From positions 1-64,000 of the forward strand of contig JACRBT010000010.1 in the NCBI GenBank assembly GCA_016234445.1: DNA of 64,000 nt, in the 5' to 3' direction. Positions 38,082 through 47,490 of the stretch are shown here, piece by piece. The notes under the pieces are model-generated. The model was not told the origin of the DNA. It searched no databases and was given only the letters and a program-made list of their open reading frames with translations. Origin of the DNA: Chloroflexota bacterium (GTDB taxonomy: Bacteria > Chloroflexota > Dehalococcoidia > Tepidiformales > Tepidiformaceae). A program made the position numbers and the translations under genes. Positions within the stretch are counted from its first letter, which is position 1. Every line of letters starts with the position of its first letter.

Positions 38082-39359
38082 ATGGCTGGCTGGTTCGACA
38101 CGGCGCGGTTCGGGATGTTCGTCCACTGGGGGCACTCGTCGCAGCAGGGGGTGGAGCTTTCCTGGCCGCTGGTGGGCGGCGTGTTCAGCCTGCCTGAGGG
38201 GTCGGCGGTGACGGTGGATTCGTACCACGCGAGCGCGGCGACCTTCGACCCCCGGGACTACGACGCGCGCGAACTGGCGCGGACGGCGAAGCGGGCGGGG
38301 ATGCAGTACGTGACGCTGACGGCGAAGCACCACGACGGCTACGCGATGTGGTTCACGAAGCAGTCGGAGTTCTCGGTGGAGCATTCGCCCTGCCGCCGGG
38401 ACCTGGTGCGGGAGACGCTGGACGCGGTCCGGGCGGAGGGACTGCGGGCGGGTCTCTACTTCTCGCTGATCGACTGGCACCACCCGGACTACCCGGCGTT
38501 CGAGGAGTCGGACAAGCCGTATGTCTTCGGGCAGGCGAGGCGGCCGTCACCGGAGCAGTGGGAGCGGTTCGTGGCATTCATGTTCGCCCAGGTGCGGGAA
38601 CTGCTGACGGAGTACGGGCCGATCGACGTGATCTGGTTCGACGGGCATTGGGAGCGGACGCCGGACGAGTGGCACGCGGAGGAACTGGCGGCGATGTGCC
38701 GGGAACTGCAGCCGGGAATCCTGATCAACGACCGTCTGCCGGGGGCGGCGGACTTCGAGACGCCGGAGCAGTTCGTCCCGCCCCAGGCGCCGCCGCACCG
38801 TTGGGAAACGTGCATGACGATGAACGAAAGCTGGGGGTACAACCCGCGGGACAGGCGCTACAAGTCGGCGACGCAGATCATCCACACGCTCTGTGAAGTG
38901 GCCGGGCGGGGTGGGAACCTGCTGCTGAACGTGAGCCCGACGGGCACGGGGGCGCTGCCGCCGGAGCAGGTCGAGCGGCTGGACGCGGTCGCGGGGTGGA
39001 TGGCGAAGCACGCGGAGAGCACCGTCGGGACGGAGCCGGGGCTGGAGCCGTGGCAGTTCTATGGCCCAACCACGCGCCGCGGCGACACCACGTACCTCCA
39101 CCTCTTGATGCGGCCCTACGAGTCGGTGACGGTTCGGGGCGTGCCGGTGCGGCGGGTGAAGTCGGTGCGGGTGGTGGGGAGTGGGGAGGAGCTGCGGTTC
39201 ACGACGCGGACGGCGATCATCGACGGTTGGTTGAAGAAGGACCCGCTGGGGGAGGTGACGGTCGCGGTGCCGGGGGCGGCTATCGACGCGCACGCGACGG
39301 TGCTGGCGATGGAGGTGGAGGGGAGGACGGAGGACGGAGGACTGAGGACTTGGGACTGA
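38082..39359 (+). CDS. Alpha-L-fucosidase, GH29 family
   Basis: WFDTARFGMFVHWGHSS..YVTLTAKHHDGYAMWFTKQSEFSVEHSPCRRDLV..VIWFDGHWE..NLLLNVSPTGTG. Confidence 0.9.
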   Translation: MAGWFDTARFGMFVHWGHSSQQGVELSWPLVGGVFSLPEGSAVTVDSYHASAATFDPRDYDARELARTAKRAGMQYVTLTAKHHDGYAMWFTKQSEFSVEHSPCRRDLVRETLDAVRAEGLRAGLYFSLIDWHHPDYPAFEESDKPYVFGQARRPSPEQWERFVAFMFAQVRELLTEYGPIDVIWFDGHWERTPDEWHAEELAAMCRELQPGILINDRLPGAADFETPEQFVPPQAPPHRWETCMTMNESWGYNPRDRRYKSATQIIHTLCEVAGRGGNLLLNVSPTGTGALPPEQVERLDAVAGWMAKHAESTVGTEPGLEPWQFYGPTTRRGDTTYLHLLMRPYESVTVRGVPVRRVKSVRVVGSGEELRFTTRTAIIDGWLKKDPLGEVTVAVPGAAIDAHATVLAMEVEGRTEDGGLRTWD

Positions 39360-39364
39360 GGACC
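39322..39364. repeat. Heptanucleotide tract (GAGGACG/GAGGACT/TGGGACT) overlapping fucosidase 3' end
   Basis: gaggacg gaggacg gaggact gaggact tgggact gaggacc. Confidence 0.8.
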
Positions 39365-39407
39365 TTGGGGGGTTGCCTGGCAGGCGGACGGCTTCTTTGT
39401 CGCCGTG

Positions 39408-39911
39408 CTACGAATGGGGGGAGCCTCGCGCCTTTCGATAGGTGCCGATCGACCCCAGGCAACAGCCGCCGGAGGGGTTGAGCACATCGCAGGCGCAGTC
39501 GCCGGCTCGAACGCGGTCCGAGATGAAGGCGACCGTCGCGTCGGCGAGCGGCGACAGGGCATCCGCCCCGGAGACGTCGAAGCAGAAACAGAGCAGATCT
39601 CCCGGTTCGCGCGTCTTGTATGCAGGAGGGCTGCGCAGGTCGCCCGCGTCGAACCGCTCGCGCCCGGCACTCACGTAGACGACGGAGCAGCCCGGCGACG
39701 GGCAGAAGCCGAAATCGGGCGCTCTCTCGATTCCGCGAGTGGCGGGCGCCCGCACATGGTGCATCACATGGGAAGCCGGCACCGGGCGCAGTCGCTTACC
39801 GCAGCCTGGACAGTTCGATTCGGCGGCGGGGCGCCTGAGTGCGCAGGCCTGGTTCTCCGGAGCGATCTCGCAACACTGGTCGAAGGGCGGCTCCGGCATG
39901 GCCGTGGTCAT
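39408..39911 (-). CDS. CopZ-type zinc/iron-sulfur metallochaperone-like protein
   Basis: CPGCGKRLRPV..HHV..CFCFDVSGADAL..VRAGDCACDVLNPSGGCCLG. Confidence 0.65.
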   Translation of the reverse strand: MTTAMPEPPFDQCCEIAPENQACALRRPAAESNCPGCGKRLRPVPASHVMHHVRAPATRGIERAPDFGFCPSPGCSVVYVSAGRERFDAGDLRSPPAYKTREPGDLLCFCFDVSGADALSPLADATVAFISDRVRAGDCACDVLNPSGGCCLGSIGTYRKARGSPHS

Positions 39912-39940
39912 GGCAATCTCCCGGGGCGATCTTACAACAG

Positions 39941-40038
39941 GGGCTGAGGGCTGAGGGCTGAGGGCTGAGGGCTGAGGGCTGAGGGCTGAGGACTGAGGAC
40001 TGAGGACTGAGGACTGAGGACTGAGGACTGAGGACTGA
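39941..40038. repeat. Heptanucleotide tandem repeat (GGGCTGA)7(GGACTGA)7
   Basis: 14 contiguous heptamers counted directly. Confidence 0.97.
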
Positions 40039-40057
40039 GGACTTGGGACTCGGCGGG

Positions 40058-41635
40058 TCAGTCGCGGCGGCGTTCGAGGAGTTCGCGGCAGGCGCCGTCG
40101 TTCACTTCGTAGACGTGGGTGGCGACGCCTTCGACGATGCCGGGGTCGTGGCTGGCGCAGATGATGGTGCCGGCGTAGCCCTGGAGGGCCTCGATCAGCT
40201 TGCGGCGGGTGGTCTTGTCGAGGTGGTTGGTGGGTTCGTCGAGGAGGAGGACGTTGGTCGGCTGGATGAGGAACTTGGCGAGGGCGACGCGGCTGCGTTC
40301 GCCGCCGGAGAGGACGCTGACGGGCTTGAAGACGTCGTCGCCGCGGAAGAGGAACTGGCCGAGGACCTTGCGGAGTTCGACGTCGGGCTTACCGTCGGCG
40401 ACGGAGCGGACCTCTTCGAGGACGTTGCGGCCGGCTTCGAGGGCTTCGTCCTGGTGCTGGTCGTAGTAGCCGGGGCGGGCGCGTTCGGCCCATTCGACGC
40501 CGCCTTCGGTGGGGGTGAGCTGGCGGGCGGCGATCTTGAGGAGGGTGCTTTTGCCGCTGCCGTTGGGGCCGATGAAGACGAGTTTCTGGCCGCGTTCGAC
40601 ATGGAGGTTGACGTCGAGGAGGACGAGGGGGCCGTCTTCGTAGGCGTGGCTGACGCCGCGGACGACGAGGACGTCGAGCTCGGTGCGGCCGTGGGCTTCG
40701 AGCTGGAAGTGGACTTCGGCTTCCTTCTTCGTGCGTTCGACGCGCTCGACCTTCGCGAGCTGTTTTTCGCGGCTGTGGACGACGGATGCCTTGGTGGCCT
40801 TGGCGCCGAAGCGTTCGATGAAGCGTTCCTGGCGGGCGAATTCGCGGTCCTGGCGGGCGGCGGCGCGGTCCTGTTCCTGGAGGCGGGCGGCCTTCTGTTC
40901 CTGGTACTTCGTGTAGTTGCCGGTGTAGGCGTCTACCTTGCCGTCGCGAAGGTCGAGGATGCGGGTGACGACGCGGTCGAGGAAGGCGCTGTCGTGGGTG
41001 ACGATGAGGACGGTGCCGGGATATTCGACGAGTTCGCCGGCGAGCCAGGCGCGGGTCTTGGTGTCGAGGTGGTTGGTGGGTTCGTCGAGGAGGAGGTTTT
41101 CGGGGCGGCGGACGAGGACTTTGGCGAGGGCGATGCGGATCTGCCAGCCGCCGCTGAAGGCGCCGCAGAGCTTGTCGCGGTCGCCGGGGAGGTCGAAGCC
41201 GAGGCCGTCGAGGACGCGACCGATGCGGGCTTCGATGCGGTAGCCGTCCATGTGTTCGAAGGCGTCGAAGAGGCGGGACTGTTCGTCGATGAGGGCGTCG
41301 AGGTCGCCGTCGCCGCGTTCGATGGCGTGGGCGATGGCTTCGAGCTTGAGTTCGACGGCGCGGGCTTCGGGGAAGGCGAGCCAGAGTTCTTCGAGGAGGG
41401 TGTTGGCTTCGTCGAGGCCGGCTTCCTGGCGAAGGTAGCCGAGGCCGCCGCCGCGATGGCCGGCGGCGCCGCGGTCGGGCCTGTGGTCGCCGGCGAGGAG
41501 GCGGAGGATGGTGGACTTGCCGCCGCCGTTGGGGCCGACGAGGCCGGCGCGTTCGCCGTCGCCCACGATGAAGGTGACGTCGGTGAGCACATCGTTAGGC
41601 CCGAACGATTTGGCGGCGTTTTCTGCGAAGAGCAT
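40058..41635 (-). CDS. ABC-F family ATP-binding protein
   Basis: MLFAENAAKSFGPNDVLTDVTFIVGDGERAGLVGPNGGGKSTILRLLAGD..; two ABC domains with LLLDEPTNHLD. Confidence 0.92.
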   Translation of the reverse strand: MLFAENAAKSFGPNDVLTDVTFIVGDGERAGLVGPNGGGKSTILRLLAGDHRPDRGAAGHRGGGLGYLRQEAGLDEANTLLEELWLAFPEARAVELKLEAIAHAIERGDGDLDALIDEQSRLFDAFEHMDGYRIEARIGRVLDGLGFDLPGDRDKLCGAFSGGWQIRIALAKVLVRRPENLLLDEPTNHLDTKTRAWLAGELVEYPGTVLIVTHDSAFLDRVVTRILDLRDGKVDAYTGNYTKYQEQKAARLQEQDRAAARQDREFARQERFIERFGAKATKASVVHSREKQLAKVERVERTKKEAEVHFQLEAHGRTELDVLVVRGVSHAYEDGPLVLLDVNLHVERGQKLVFIGPNGSGKSTLLKIAARQLTPTEGGVEWAERARPGYYDQHQDEALEAGRNVLEEVRSVADGKPDVELRKVLGQFLFRGDDVFKPVSVLSGGERSRVALAKFLIQPTNVLLLDEPTNHLDKTTRRKLIEALQGYAGTIICASHDPGIVEGVATHVYEVNDGACRELLERRRD

Positions 41636-41694
41636 TGGTGTGGAGGGTGGAGGCGTGTGGGCCTGGGATCCAATGTAGCAGAGGTGGGGGAAGG

Positions 41695-41757
41695 AGGCCC
41701 GAGGTCCGAGGTCCGAGTGCTGAGTGCTGAGTGCTGAGGTCCGAGTGCGGAGTGGCG
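41695..41757. repeat. Heptanucleotide tract (AGGTCCG/AGTGCTG mix), 9 units
   Basis: aggcccg aggtccg aggtccg agtgctg x3 aggtccg agtgcgg agtggcg. Confidence 0.9.
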
Positions 41758-41781
41758 GGCGGGCGGCCGATGACTTCGTGG

Positions 41782-42318
41782 CTAGCGGTCGAGGACGGCG
41801 AAGACCTGGTCGACCGGGACTTCCAGCCCGGGCAGGTGGGGGGAACGGAGGGGCTGGCCGAGGACGGCCACTGTTGGCGCGCCCGGGCCTTCGAAGACCT
41901 CGACGGTGCGGCTGGCGGGGTCGATGAGCCAGGCGACGTCCCCGTGGGAGCGGTAGTAGGCGCACTTCTCGCGCTGCTCGGCCATGGTTTGAGAGGGCGA
42001 ACGGATCTCGATGGCGAGCGTGGGCGGGGTCATTGGGTAGTGGCCGGTGGGACGATCCGGCGCCCAGTAGGCGAGGTCGGGGAGGAGGACGCGGTCGTCG
42101 GCGGGGTCTTCGAAGTAGGTTGTCCCCTCGGGGCCGGCCACGCCACCGTGTTCCTCGCAGTAGCGGTCGAAGATGGCGGCGAGGCGGAGGGCGAGGCGGA
42201 TGTGGTCGCTGTTCGTCATCGGCTTTTGGACCACCTCTCCGCGGACGAATTCGCGGCCAGGCTTCACCTCGGGCAGTTCGAGGAACTCCGCGACGGTCAG
42301 GGTGCGCTGCATGACCAT
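41782..42318 (-). CDS. Uma2 family (DUF820) restriction-endonuclease-fold protein
   Basis: TVAEFLELPEVKPGREFVRGEVV..LLPDLAYWAPDRPTGHYPMTPPTLAIEIRSPSQTM. Confidence 0.85.
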   Translation of the reverse strand: MVMQRTLTVAEFLELPEVKPGREFVRGEVVQKPMTNSDHIRLALRLAAIFDRYCEEHGGVAGPEGTTYFEDPADDRVLLPDLAYWAPDRPTGHYPMTPPTLAIEIRSPSQTMAEQREKCAYYRSHGDVAWLIDPASRTVEVFEGPGAPTVAVLGQPLRSPHLPGLEVPVDQVFAVLDR

Positions 42319-42378
42319 GGGTTCAGTCTAGCATTTCCGGAATCGCCGTCGGGGACGGGAGGTATGCGGGCGAGGGAT

Positions 42379-42625
42379 GGGATGACGTAGCGTTTCATGC
42401 GGCCACGGGGGGCCGCGGGTACCGGGGGGTGATCGGCGGGCGAGGGGCGGGGTTCCGTAGCGTCTCATGCGGCCACGGGGGCCGAGGGTACCGGGGGGTG
42501 GTGCGCGGGCGAGGGATGGGATGACGTAGCGTTTCATGCGGCCACGGGGGGCCGCGGCTACCGCTGGCGGCCGAGGGGCGGGAGTGCGGTGGCGGGCGGT
42601 GCGGCCAGGGTCGGGCGCGGTTACT
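42379..42625. repeat. Family 1 palindromic repeats (4 units, about 70-bp period)
   Basis: Cores near 42399, 42469, 42538 and 42600. Confidence 0.9.
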
Positions 42626-43436
42626 GGCCGGGGCGTTCGTTGCGGGCGCCGCGGAGGGCGAGGTCGACGCCACCGAGACGGCGGACGCCTTCGACGCGGC
42701 GGGCTTCGCCGGCCTGGCGGACCGCGACGAGGTAATCGTGGAAGGCGTTTTCGACGAAGTTGGAGTAGCCCATGAGGTCCTGGGCCTTGTTGCTGGAGAG
42801 CTTGGCCAGGCGGAGGCCGTGGCGGGAGTTTTCGGCGCAGCGCATCGCGTAGGCGAGGGTCTCGCGTTCGAGGGCGTCGCTTTCGTAGATGCGGCTGACG
42901 AAGCCCATGGCCTTCGCTTCTTCGGCGCTGAGGAAGCGGCTTTCGAAGAGCATCTCCTTGGCGTTGCGGACGCCGATGTCGAAGGGGACGGAGTAGTACT
43001 CGAGCAGGGCCGGGAGGAATTGGGCCTCCGGGGAGGCGAAGACGAGGTCCACGGCGGCGGCGATCATCCAGCCGCCGAAGATGCAGTAGCCGCGGACCAT
43101 GGCGATGGTGGGCTTGGGGAGGTTCCGCCATTTGATCGTCAGGTCGAGGTTGTAGTGGCGGAAGGTGTTGTAGTCGTCGACGGCGTTTTCGGGGATGCCT
43201 CGCTGGCGGCGGTCTTCGAGCGATTCGGGGGTGCCGAGGTCGTGGCCGGCGGAGAAGTGGTCGCCGGCGCCGGTGACGATGATGACCTTGATTGCGTGGT
43301 CGGCAACGGCGCGGTCGAGGGCGGCGTCGAGTTCGTCGAGGAGGCGGTAGCTCTGGGCGTTGCGGTAGCGGGGGCGGTTGAGGGTGACGGTGGCGACGGG
43401 GCCGTCGGTTGCATAGAGGACGTCGTGGAATTCCAT
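42621..43436 (-). CDS. Enoyl-CoA hydratase/isomerase family protein
   Basis: VATVTLNRPRYRNAQSYRLLDELDAAL..VIIVTGAGDHFSAGHDLG. Confidence 0.9.
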   Translation of the reverse strand: MEFHDVLYATDGPVATVTLNRPRYRNAQSYRLLDELDAALDRAVADHAIKVIIVTGAGDHFSAGHDLGTPESLEDRRQRGIPENAVDDYNTFRHYNLDLTIKWRNLPKPTIAMVRGYCIFGGWMIAAAVDLVFASPEAQFLPALLEYYSVPFDIGVRNAKEMLFESRFLSAEEAKAMGFVSRIYESDALERETLAYAMRCAENSRHGLRLAKLSSNKAQDLMGYSNFVENAFHDYLVAVRQAGEARRVEGVRRLGGVDLALRGARNERPGQ

Positions 43437-43470
43437 GGCGGCGAAACCTCGCGGGGGTGTTGGGCGAACT

Positions 43471-44178
43471 CTACCGCAGCGGCTGGCGGCGTGGGTCGTC
43501 CGCGCGTTCGCGGAGGCGGGCCTGGACGGCGTCGCCGCGGAGTTCGCGGAGGGCATCGGCGGCGACCCAGCGGCCGCTGCGGGTGCCGCCGGCGCGGATG
43601 GCTTCGGCCGTGGCGATGGCGGCGGCGTTGAGGGCGAGGTTGCGCTTCCCTATCTGCCGGAGCGCCCAGTTCACGGCCTTCTTCACGAAGTTGCGGCTGT
43701 CGCCGGCCTGTTCGCGGACGAGGTCGAGGAGGGGGAGGAACCGGGCGTCGGGGGCGTTCTTGTCGTGGAGGGCGAGGTAGGCCATGAGTGAGAAGCCGGC
43801 CCGGCGGACGAACTCCTCGTCGCGCCGGGCCCACTCGGCGGCCTTTCGCCAGGCGAAGGGGGTTTCGCCGAAGAGCCAGCAGACGCCGTCGCAGACGTCC
43901 CAGCAGTCGAAATCGGCGGCCCAGCGTTCCATCTGCGCCTCGGTGACGAGGGCGGGGTCTTCGACCATGGCGGCGAGCTGGCGGGCTTCGGAGATGCGGG
44001 TCTGCCAGAGGAGCTCGGCGAGGAGGTGGTCGTGGCCGATGCGCTTCGCCAGCCTGCGGACCTCGGGCACGGGCACCCCGAGGGAGAGGCTGTTCCCCGC
44101 GGAGACGCGGCGGTTGCCTTCGATGCGGCCGGGTTTGGCGAGGGACCGGAGTGCGGCGAGGGCCGAGTCGAGGTCCAT
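43471..44178 (-). CDS. AlkD-like DNA alkylation repair protein (HEAT-like)
   Basis: GVPVPEVRRLAKRIGHDHLLAELLWQTRISEARQLAAMV..WDVCDGVCWLF..SRNFVKKAVNWALRQIGKRN. Confidence 0.8.
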   Translation of the reverse strand: MDLDSALAALRSLAKPGRIEGNRRVSAGNSLSLGVPVPEVRRLAKRIGHDHLLAELLWQTRISEARQLAAMVEDPALVTEAQMERWAADFDCWDVCDGVCWLFGETPFAWRKAAEWARRDEEFVRRAGFSLMAYLALHDKNAPDARFLPLLDLVREQAGDSRNFVKKAVNWALRQIGKRNLALNAAAIATAEAIRAGGTRSGRWVAADALRELRGDAVQARLRERADDPRRQPLR

Positions 44179-44201
44179 GGGGCGAATGGTAGCGCGTTGG
44201 C

Positions 44202-45536
44202 TCAGCCCTGGCGTTCGCCTGAGGAGCGGAGGAGGCGGATGAACTCGTCGTCGCCCTGGAGCGCGACCAGCTTGGGGTCGGCGGCGGCTTCGCGGACGTA
44301 ACCGGGGTCGAGCTGGAGGGCGCGGGAGAGGAAGCGGATGGCGCGCTCGCGGTTGCCGAGCATGGCCGCGGACTGGGCGGCGCCGTAGCTGGCGGCGGCG
44401 TCTTCGGGGTCAAGCTGGACGGCTTCCTGGAAGTCGATGAGGGCGGCGGCGGCGTCACCGCTGTGGAGGTGGGCGAGGCCGCGGTTGACGATGACGGTCG
44501 AGTCCGCGGGGTCGATGGCGAGGGCTGCGTTGAAGTCGGCGAGCGCCGCCGAATAATTGGCGCGGTAGAGATGGAGCATGCCGCGGTTGTTGAGGGCATC
44601 GGCGTCGCGGGGCTGAAGCCCAAGGGCGGCGTCGTAGTCGGTGAGGGCGCGGTCGTAGTCGCCGGAGCGGGTGCGAGCGTTGGCGCGGTTGTAGTAGGCG
44701 GCGACGAGGTCCGGGGCGAGCTCAATGGCCCGGGTGTAGCGCTCGATGGCGAGGCCGTACTGGCCGACGTTGAAGTAGACGTTGCCTTCGTCGAGGTACG
44801 ATTCGGCGCCGCGGCCGGAGAAGGTGGGGATCGGTGTCTGCGGCAGTTCCGCGAGCGCTTCTTCGATGGAGGAAGGGAGCTCGACCTCGGGCTGGGGGGC
44901 GGGCCTGGGCGCCGGCTCCGGGATGGGTGGTGGCTCGGCGAAGGCGGTGCCGGGCTCTTCGAGGGCTTCTTCCAGCTTCTCTTCGAGCGCTTCTTCGATG
45001 TCGGCGGCGGCCGCGGCGGCGTGGTCGACGGCCCAGGCGGGGGCGGCAGAGGGCGCTTCGAGCGGCGTGTGATGGGCCGCGGGGGGCTCGGGCTGCTCCG
45101 CTTCCAGCTCGGCGGCGGCTGCTTCAGGGGCGGGGGTAAGCTCGCCGGCGACTTCGGCCCATGCGATGGGCTCCGGGGCTGCTGGCTCGCTCGGGACTTC
45201 CGACCAGGTGATGGGCTCGGGTTCGGGCTCGACCGCTGGGGGTTCGAAAACGATGGGAGTTTCTTCGGGCAGTGGTTCGAGGGCGGCGCGCATCTCGGCT
45301 TCGAGGCCCGGACCGGTGGCGGGCGGCTCGGTGACGACGTCGACCGGGGGCTCGGGGCCAGCCGGGCCGCCCTCGGAGACCATGGCCTCGGCGGCCTGGG
45401 CTTCGGGCGTGACACGCGGGGCAGGCTCGATCGTGATCGGCGAGCGCAATCGCAGGCGGCGGATGATGGCTGTGGTCGTGGCGATGACGGCGGCGACGAT
45501 GGCAATCAAAAGGATGATCCGGAGGATGCGCTTCAT
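44202..45536 (-). CDS. Tetratricopeptide repeat protein, N-terminal TM anchor
   Basis: Repeated A..YYNRANARTRSGDYDRALTDYDAALGLQP TPR units; TM MKRILRIILLIAIVAAVIATT. Confidence 0.85.
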   Translation of the reverse strand: MKRILRIILLIAIVAAVIATTTAIIRRLRLRSPITIEPAPRVTPEAQAAEAMVSEGGPAGPEPPVDVVTEPPATGPGLEAEMRAALEPLPEETPIVFEPPAVEPEPEPITWSEVPSEPAAPEPIAWAEVAGELTPAPEAAAAELEAEQPEPPAAHHTPLEAPSAAPAWAVDHAAAAAADIEEALEEKLEEALEEPGTAFAEPPPIPEPAPRPAPQPEVELPSSIEEALAELPQTPIPTFSGRGAESYLDEGNVYFNVGQYGLAIERYTRAIELAPDLVAAYYNRANARTRSGDYDRALTDYDAALGLQPRDADALNNRGMLHLYRANYSAALADFNAALAIDPADSTVIVNRGLAHLHSGDAAAALIDFQEAVQLDPEDAAASYGAAQSAAMLGNRERAIRFLSRALQLDPGYVREAAADPKLVALQGDDEFIRLLRSSGERQG

Positions 45537-45541
45537 GGTGG

Positions 45542-45949
45542 TTACGGTTTGCCCTCCCCGGCCTGGCGCTCCAGCAGATGATCGGTGACGGCGACGAGCC
45601 CATTGTAGGCGTAGACGAGGTAGTCCCGGGGGTGGAGGTCGAGCTTCTTTTTCGTCTCTTTCCGGGCGGTCACGGGGTCCCATGAACCGCTGAGTTCGAT
45701 GGAGTCGTGGTCGATGCCGAATTCGAGTTCGTAGAGTTCGCCGTCTTCGCAGACGACGACACAGCCGCGTTCAGGGTGTGCGGCGGCGCCTTCCTCGCAT
45801 TCGATCGCGTTGGTGAACATGGCGTTCGGGAACGGGGGGAAGGGGTGGAGTTCGGCGCACGCTTCCTTGAGAAGCTGCTGCAACTGGATGGCCGCCCGCT
45901 CGAGGACAGCGTCGGCCTGGGTCTTGCGGGCCAAGATTTCGCGTTCCAT
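45542..45949 (-). CDS. Conserved hypothetical protein
   Basis: 135 aa, soluble; overlapping context with TPR gene. Confidence 0.6.
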   Translation of the reverse strand: MEREILARKTQADAVLERAAIQLQQLLKEACAELHPFPPFPNAMFTNAIECEEGAAAHPERGCVVVCEDGELYELEFGIDHDSIELSGSWDPVTARKETKKKLDLHPRDYLVYAYNGLVAVTDHLLERQAGEGKP

Positions 45950-45983
45950 CCGTTATAGGGCAGAAGTATACACCCGTGCACAA

Positions 45984-47315
45984 TTACCGGGAGACGCCCG
46001 GGTCGCTGCCGGCGGCATCGTGCTGGCGGCGGAAAACGACGGCGAGGATGATGCCGGCGGCGAGCACGGCCGTGCCGGCGGCGATCGACTCTGGCTTCAA
46101 GGAGACGAAGAGCGGGGCGATGGTGGCGATCGCGAGGACGGGCAGCAGGGGCGCCTTGCCGTAGCCGGGCAGGGTGATCGTCCCGGGGGAGACGAAAGCC
46201 CGGGGCGCGGAGGTTGCCGTGCGGCGAAGGCGGATGAGGGCAAGGTTGACGACGGCGAAGGCGATGAAGAGGCCGAAGTTCGTCACGTCGGCGACGACGC
46301 CGATGTCGCCCCAGAGTGTGACGAGGGCGGCCAGCGAGGCGGCGGCCAGGAGGCCCGGGAGGGGGACGCGGGCGCCGCCGCTGATCCTGCCGAACGCCCG
46401 CGGGAGAGCGCCGGTGGAGGCCATGCCATAGATGTGGCGGCAGGCGGCGGTCAGGAGGAGGAGGGCCGTGTTCGACGTGGCGGCGAGGGCGAAGGCGCTG
46501 AGGACGTCGGCCGTCGACGTACCGAAGACGGACTCACCGACGAGCGCGAGCGGCGCGTCCGACCCGGCGAGTGCCTCGGCCCCGACCGCGCCCACGGCGG
46601 AGACGGCGACGAGGACGTAGATCGCCGTGGAGACGACGACGGAGATGATGATCGCGCGGGGGATGTTGCGGGCGGGGTCGCGGACCTCTTCCGAAAGGGT
46701 GGCGAGGTCTTCGAAGCCGATGTAGGCGAAGAAGACAAGCGCCGCCCCGCCGAGGACCGGCAGCGGCCCGACAGCCTCAAAGACGCGGGAGGGTTCGAAG
46801 TCGAGGAGGCCGATGGCGGAAACGAGGAGGAGTCCGGTGGCTTCGACGACGGTGAGGATGGCGGCGACGCGGACGGAGCCAAGCGCGCCCGTGGCGGCCA
46901 CGGCGCTGCCCGCGGCGAGCAGGAGGATGGCGCCGGCGCCGGAGTCGAAGCCGGTGAGGGCGTGGAGGTAGCCGCCGAAGCCGAGGGCGACGGTCGCGGC
47001 CGCGACGATGCCAGCGATGACCGTGAGCCAGCCCGTGACGAAGGCGACATGGATGCCGAAGGCGCGGCGGGCGTATTCGTAGCCGGCGCCGGCCTGGGGA
47101 TACATCGCCCCGAGTTCGGCGTAGCTGAGGCCGGTGAAAACGGTGACGGCGGCGGCGATGACGAACGAGAGCCAGACGAGCGCACCGGCTTCGGCGCTGG
47201 CTTCGCCGATGAGGGCGTAGATGCCGGCGCCAAGGATGATGCCGAGGCCGGCGAGACAGAGGTCAAGGAGGCCAAGTTCGCGGCGGAGCGAGGGGGCGCC
47301 AGGGTTCGCGGCCAT
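45984..47315 (-). CDS. APC family amino-acid permease
   Basis: RRELGLLDLCLAGLGIILGAGIYALIGEASAEAGALVWLSFVIAAAVTVFTGLSYAELGAMYPQAGAGYEYARRAFG. Confidence 0.92.
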   Translation of the reverse strand: MAANPGAPSLRRELGLLDLCLAGLGIILGAGIYALIGEASAEAGALVWLSFVIAAAVTVFTGLSYAELGAMYPQAGAGYEYARRAFGIHVAFVTGWLTVIAGIVAAATVALGFGGYLHALTGFDSGAGAILLLAAGSAVAATGALGSVRVAAILTVVEATGLLLVSAIGLLDFEPSRVFEAVGPLPVLGGAALVFFAYIGFEDLATLSEEVRDPARNIPRAIIISVVVSTAIYVLVAVSAVGAVGAEALAGSDAPLALVGESVFGTSTADVLSAFALAATSNTALLLLTAACRHIYGMASTGALPRAFGRISGGARVPLPGLLAAASLAALVTLWGDIGVVADVTNFGLFIAFAVVNLALIRLRRTATSAPRAFVSPGTITLPGYGKAPLLPVLAIATIAPLFVSLKPESIAAGTAVLAAGIILAVVFRRQHDAAGSDPGVSR

Positions 47316-47490
47316 CGCTCCGAGGATACGGGAGCGCCGGGCGGGGCGCGCGGGCCAGCGGGCGCCGGGAGGCCGGTCCCGGGTTGCTCCGCGGGTACAG
47401 TATCTGTACTGGGCAGGCCCGCACCGGTCCCTATACTCCAGACCACGGCCGGTGGACGGACACTGTCCCGGGGCCTGGAGGAGGCTGGAG

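Noticed and set aside
39941-40038. CRISPR or iteron-type origin
   Set aside because: Period-7 contiguous repeat without spacers, no replication initiator gene nearby.
40043-41737. 564-aa plus-strand ORF
   Set aside because: Antisense to an unambiguous ABC-F gene.
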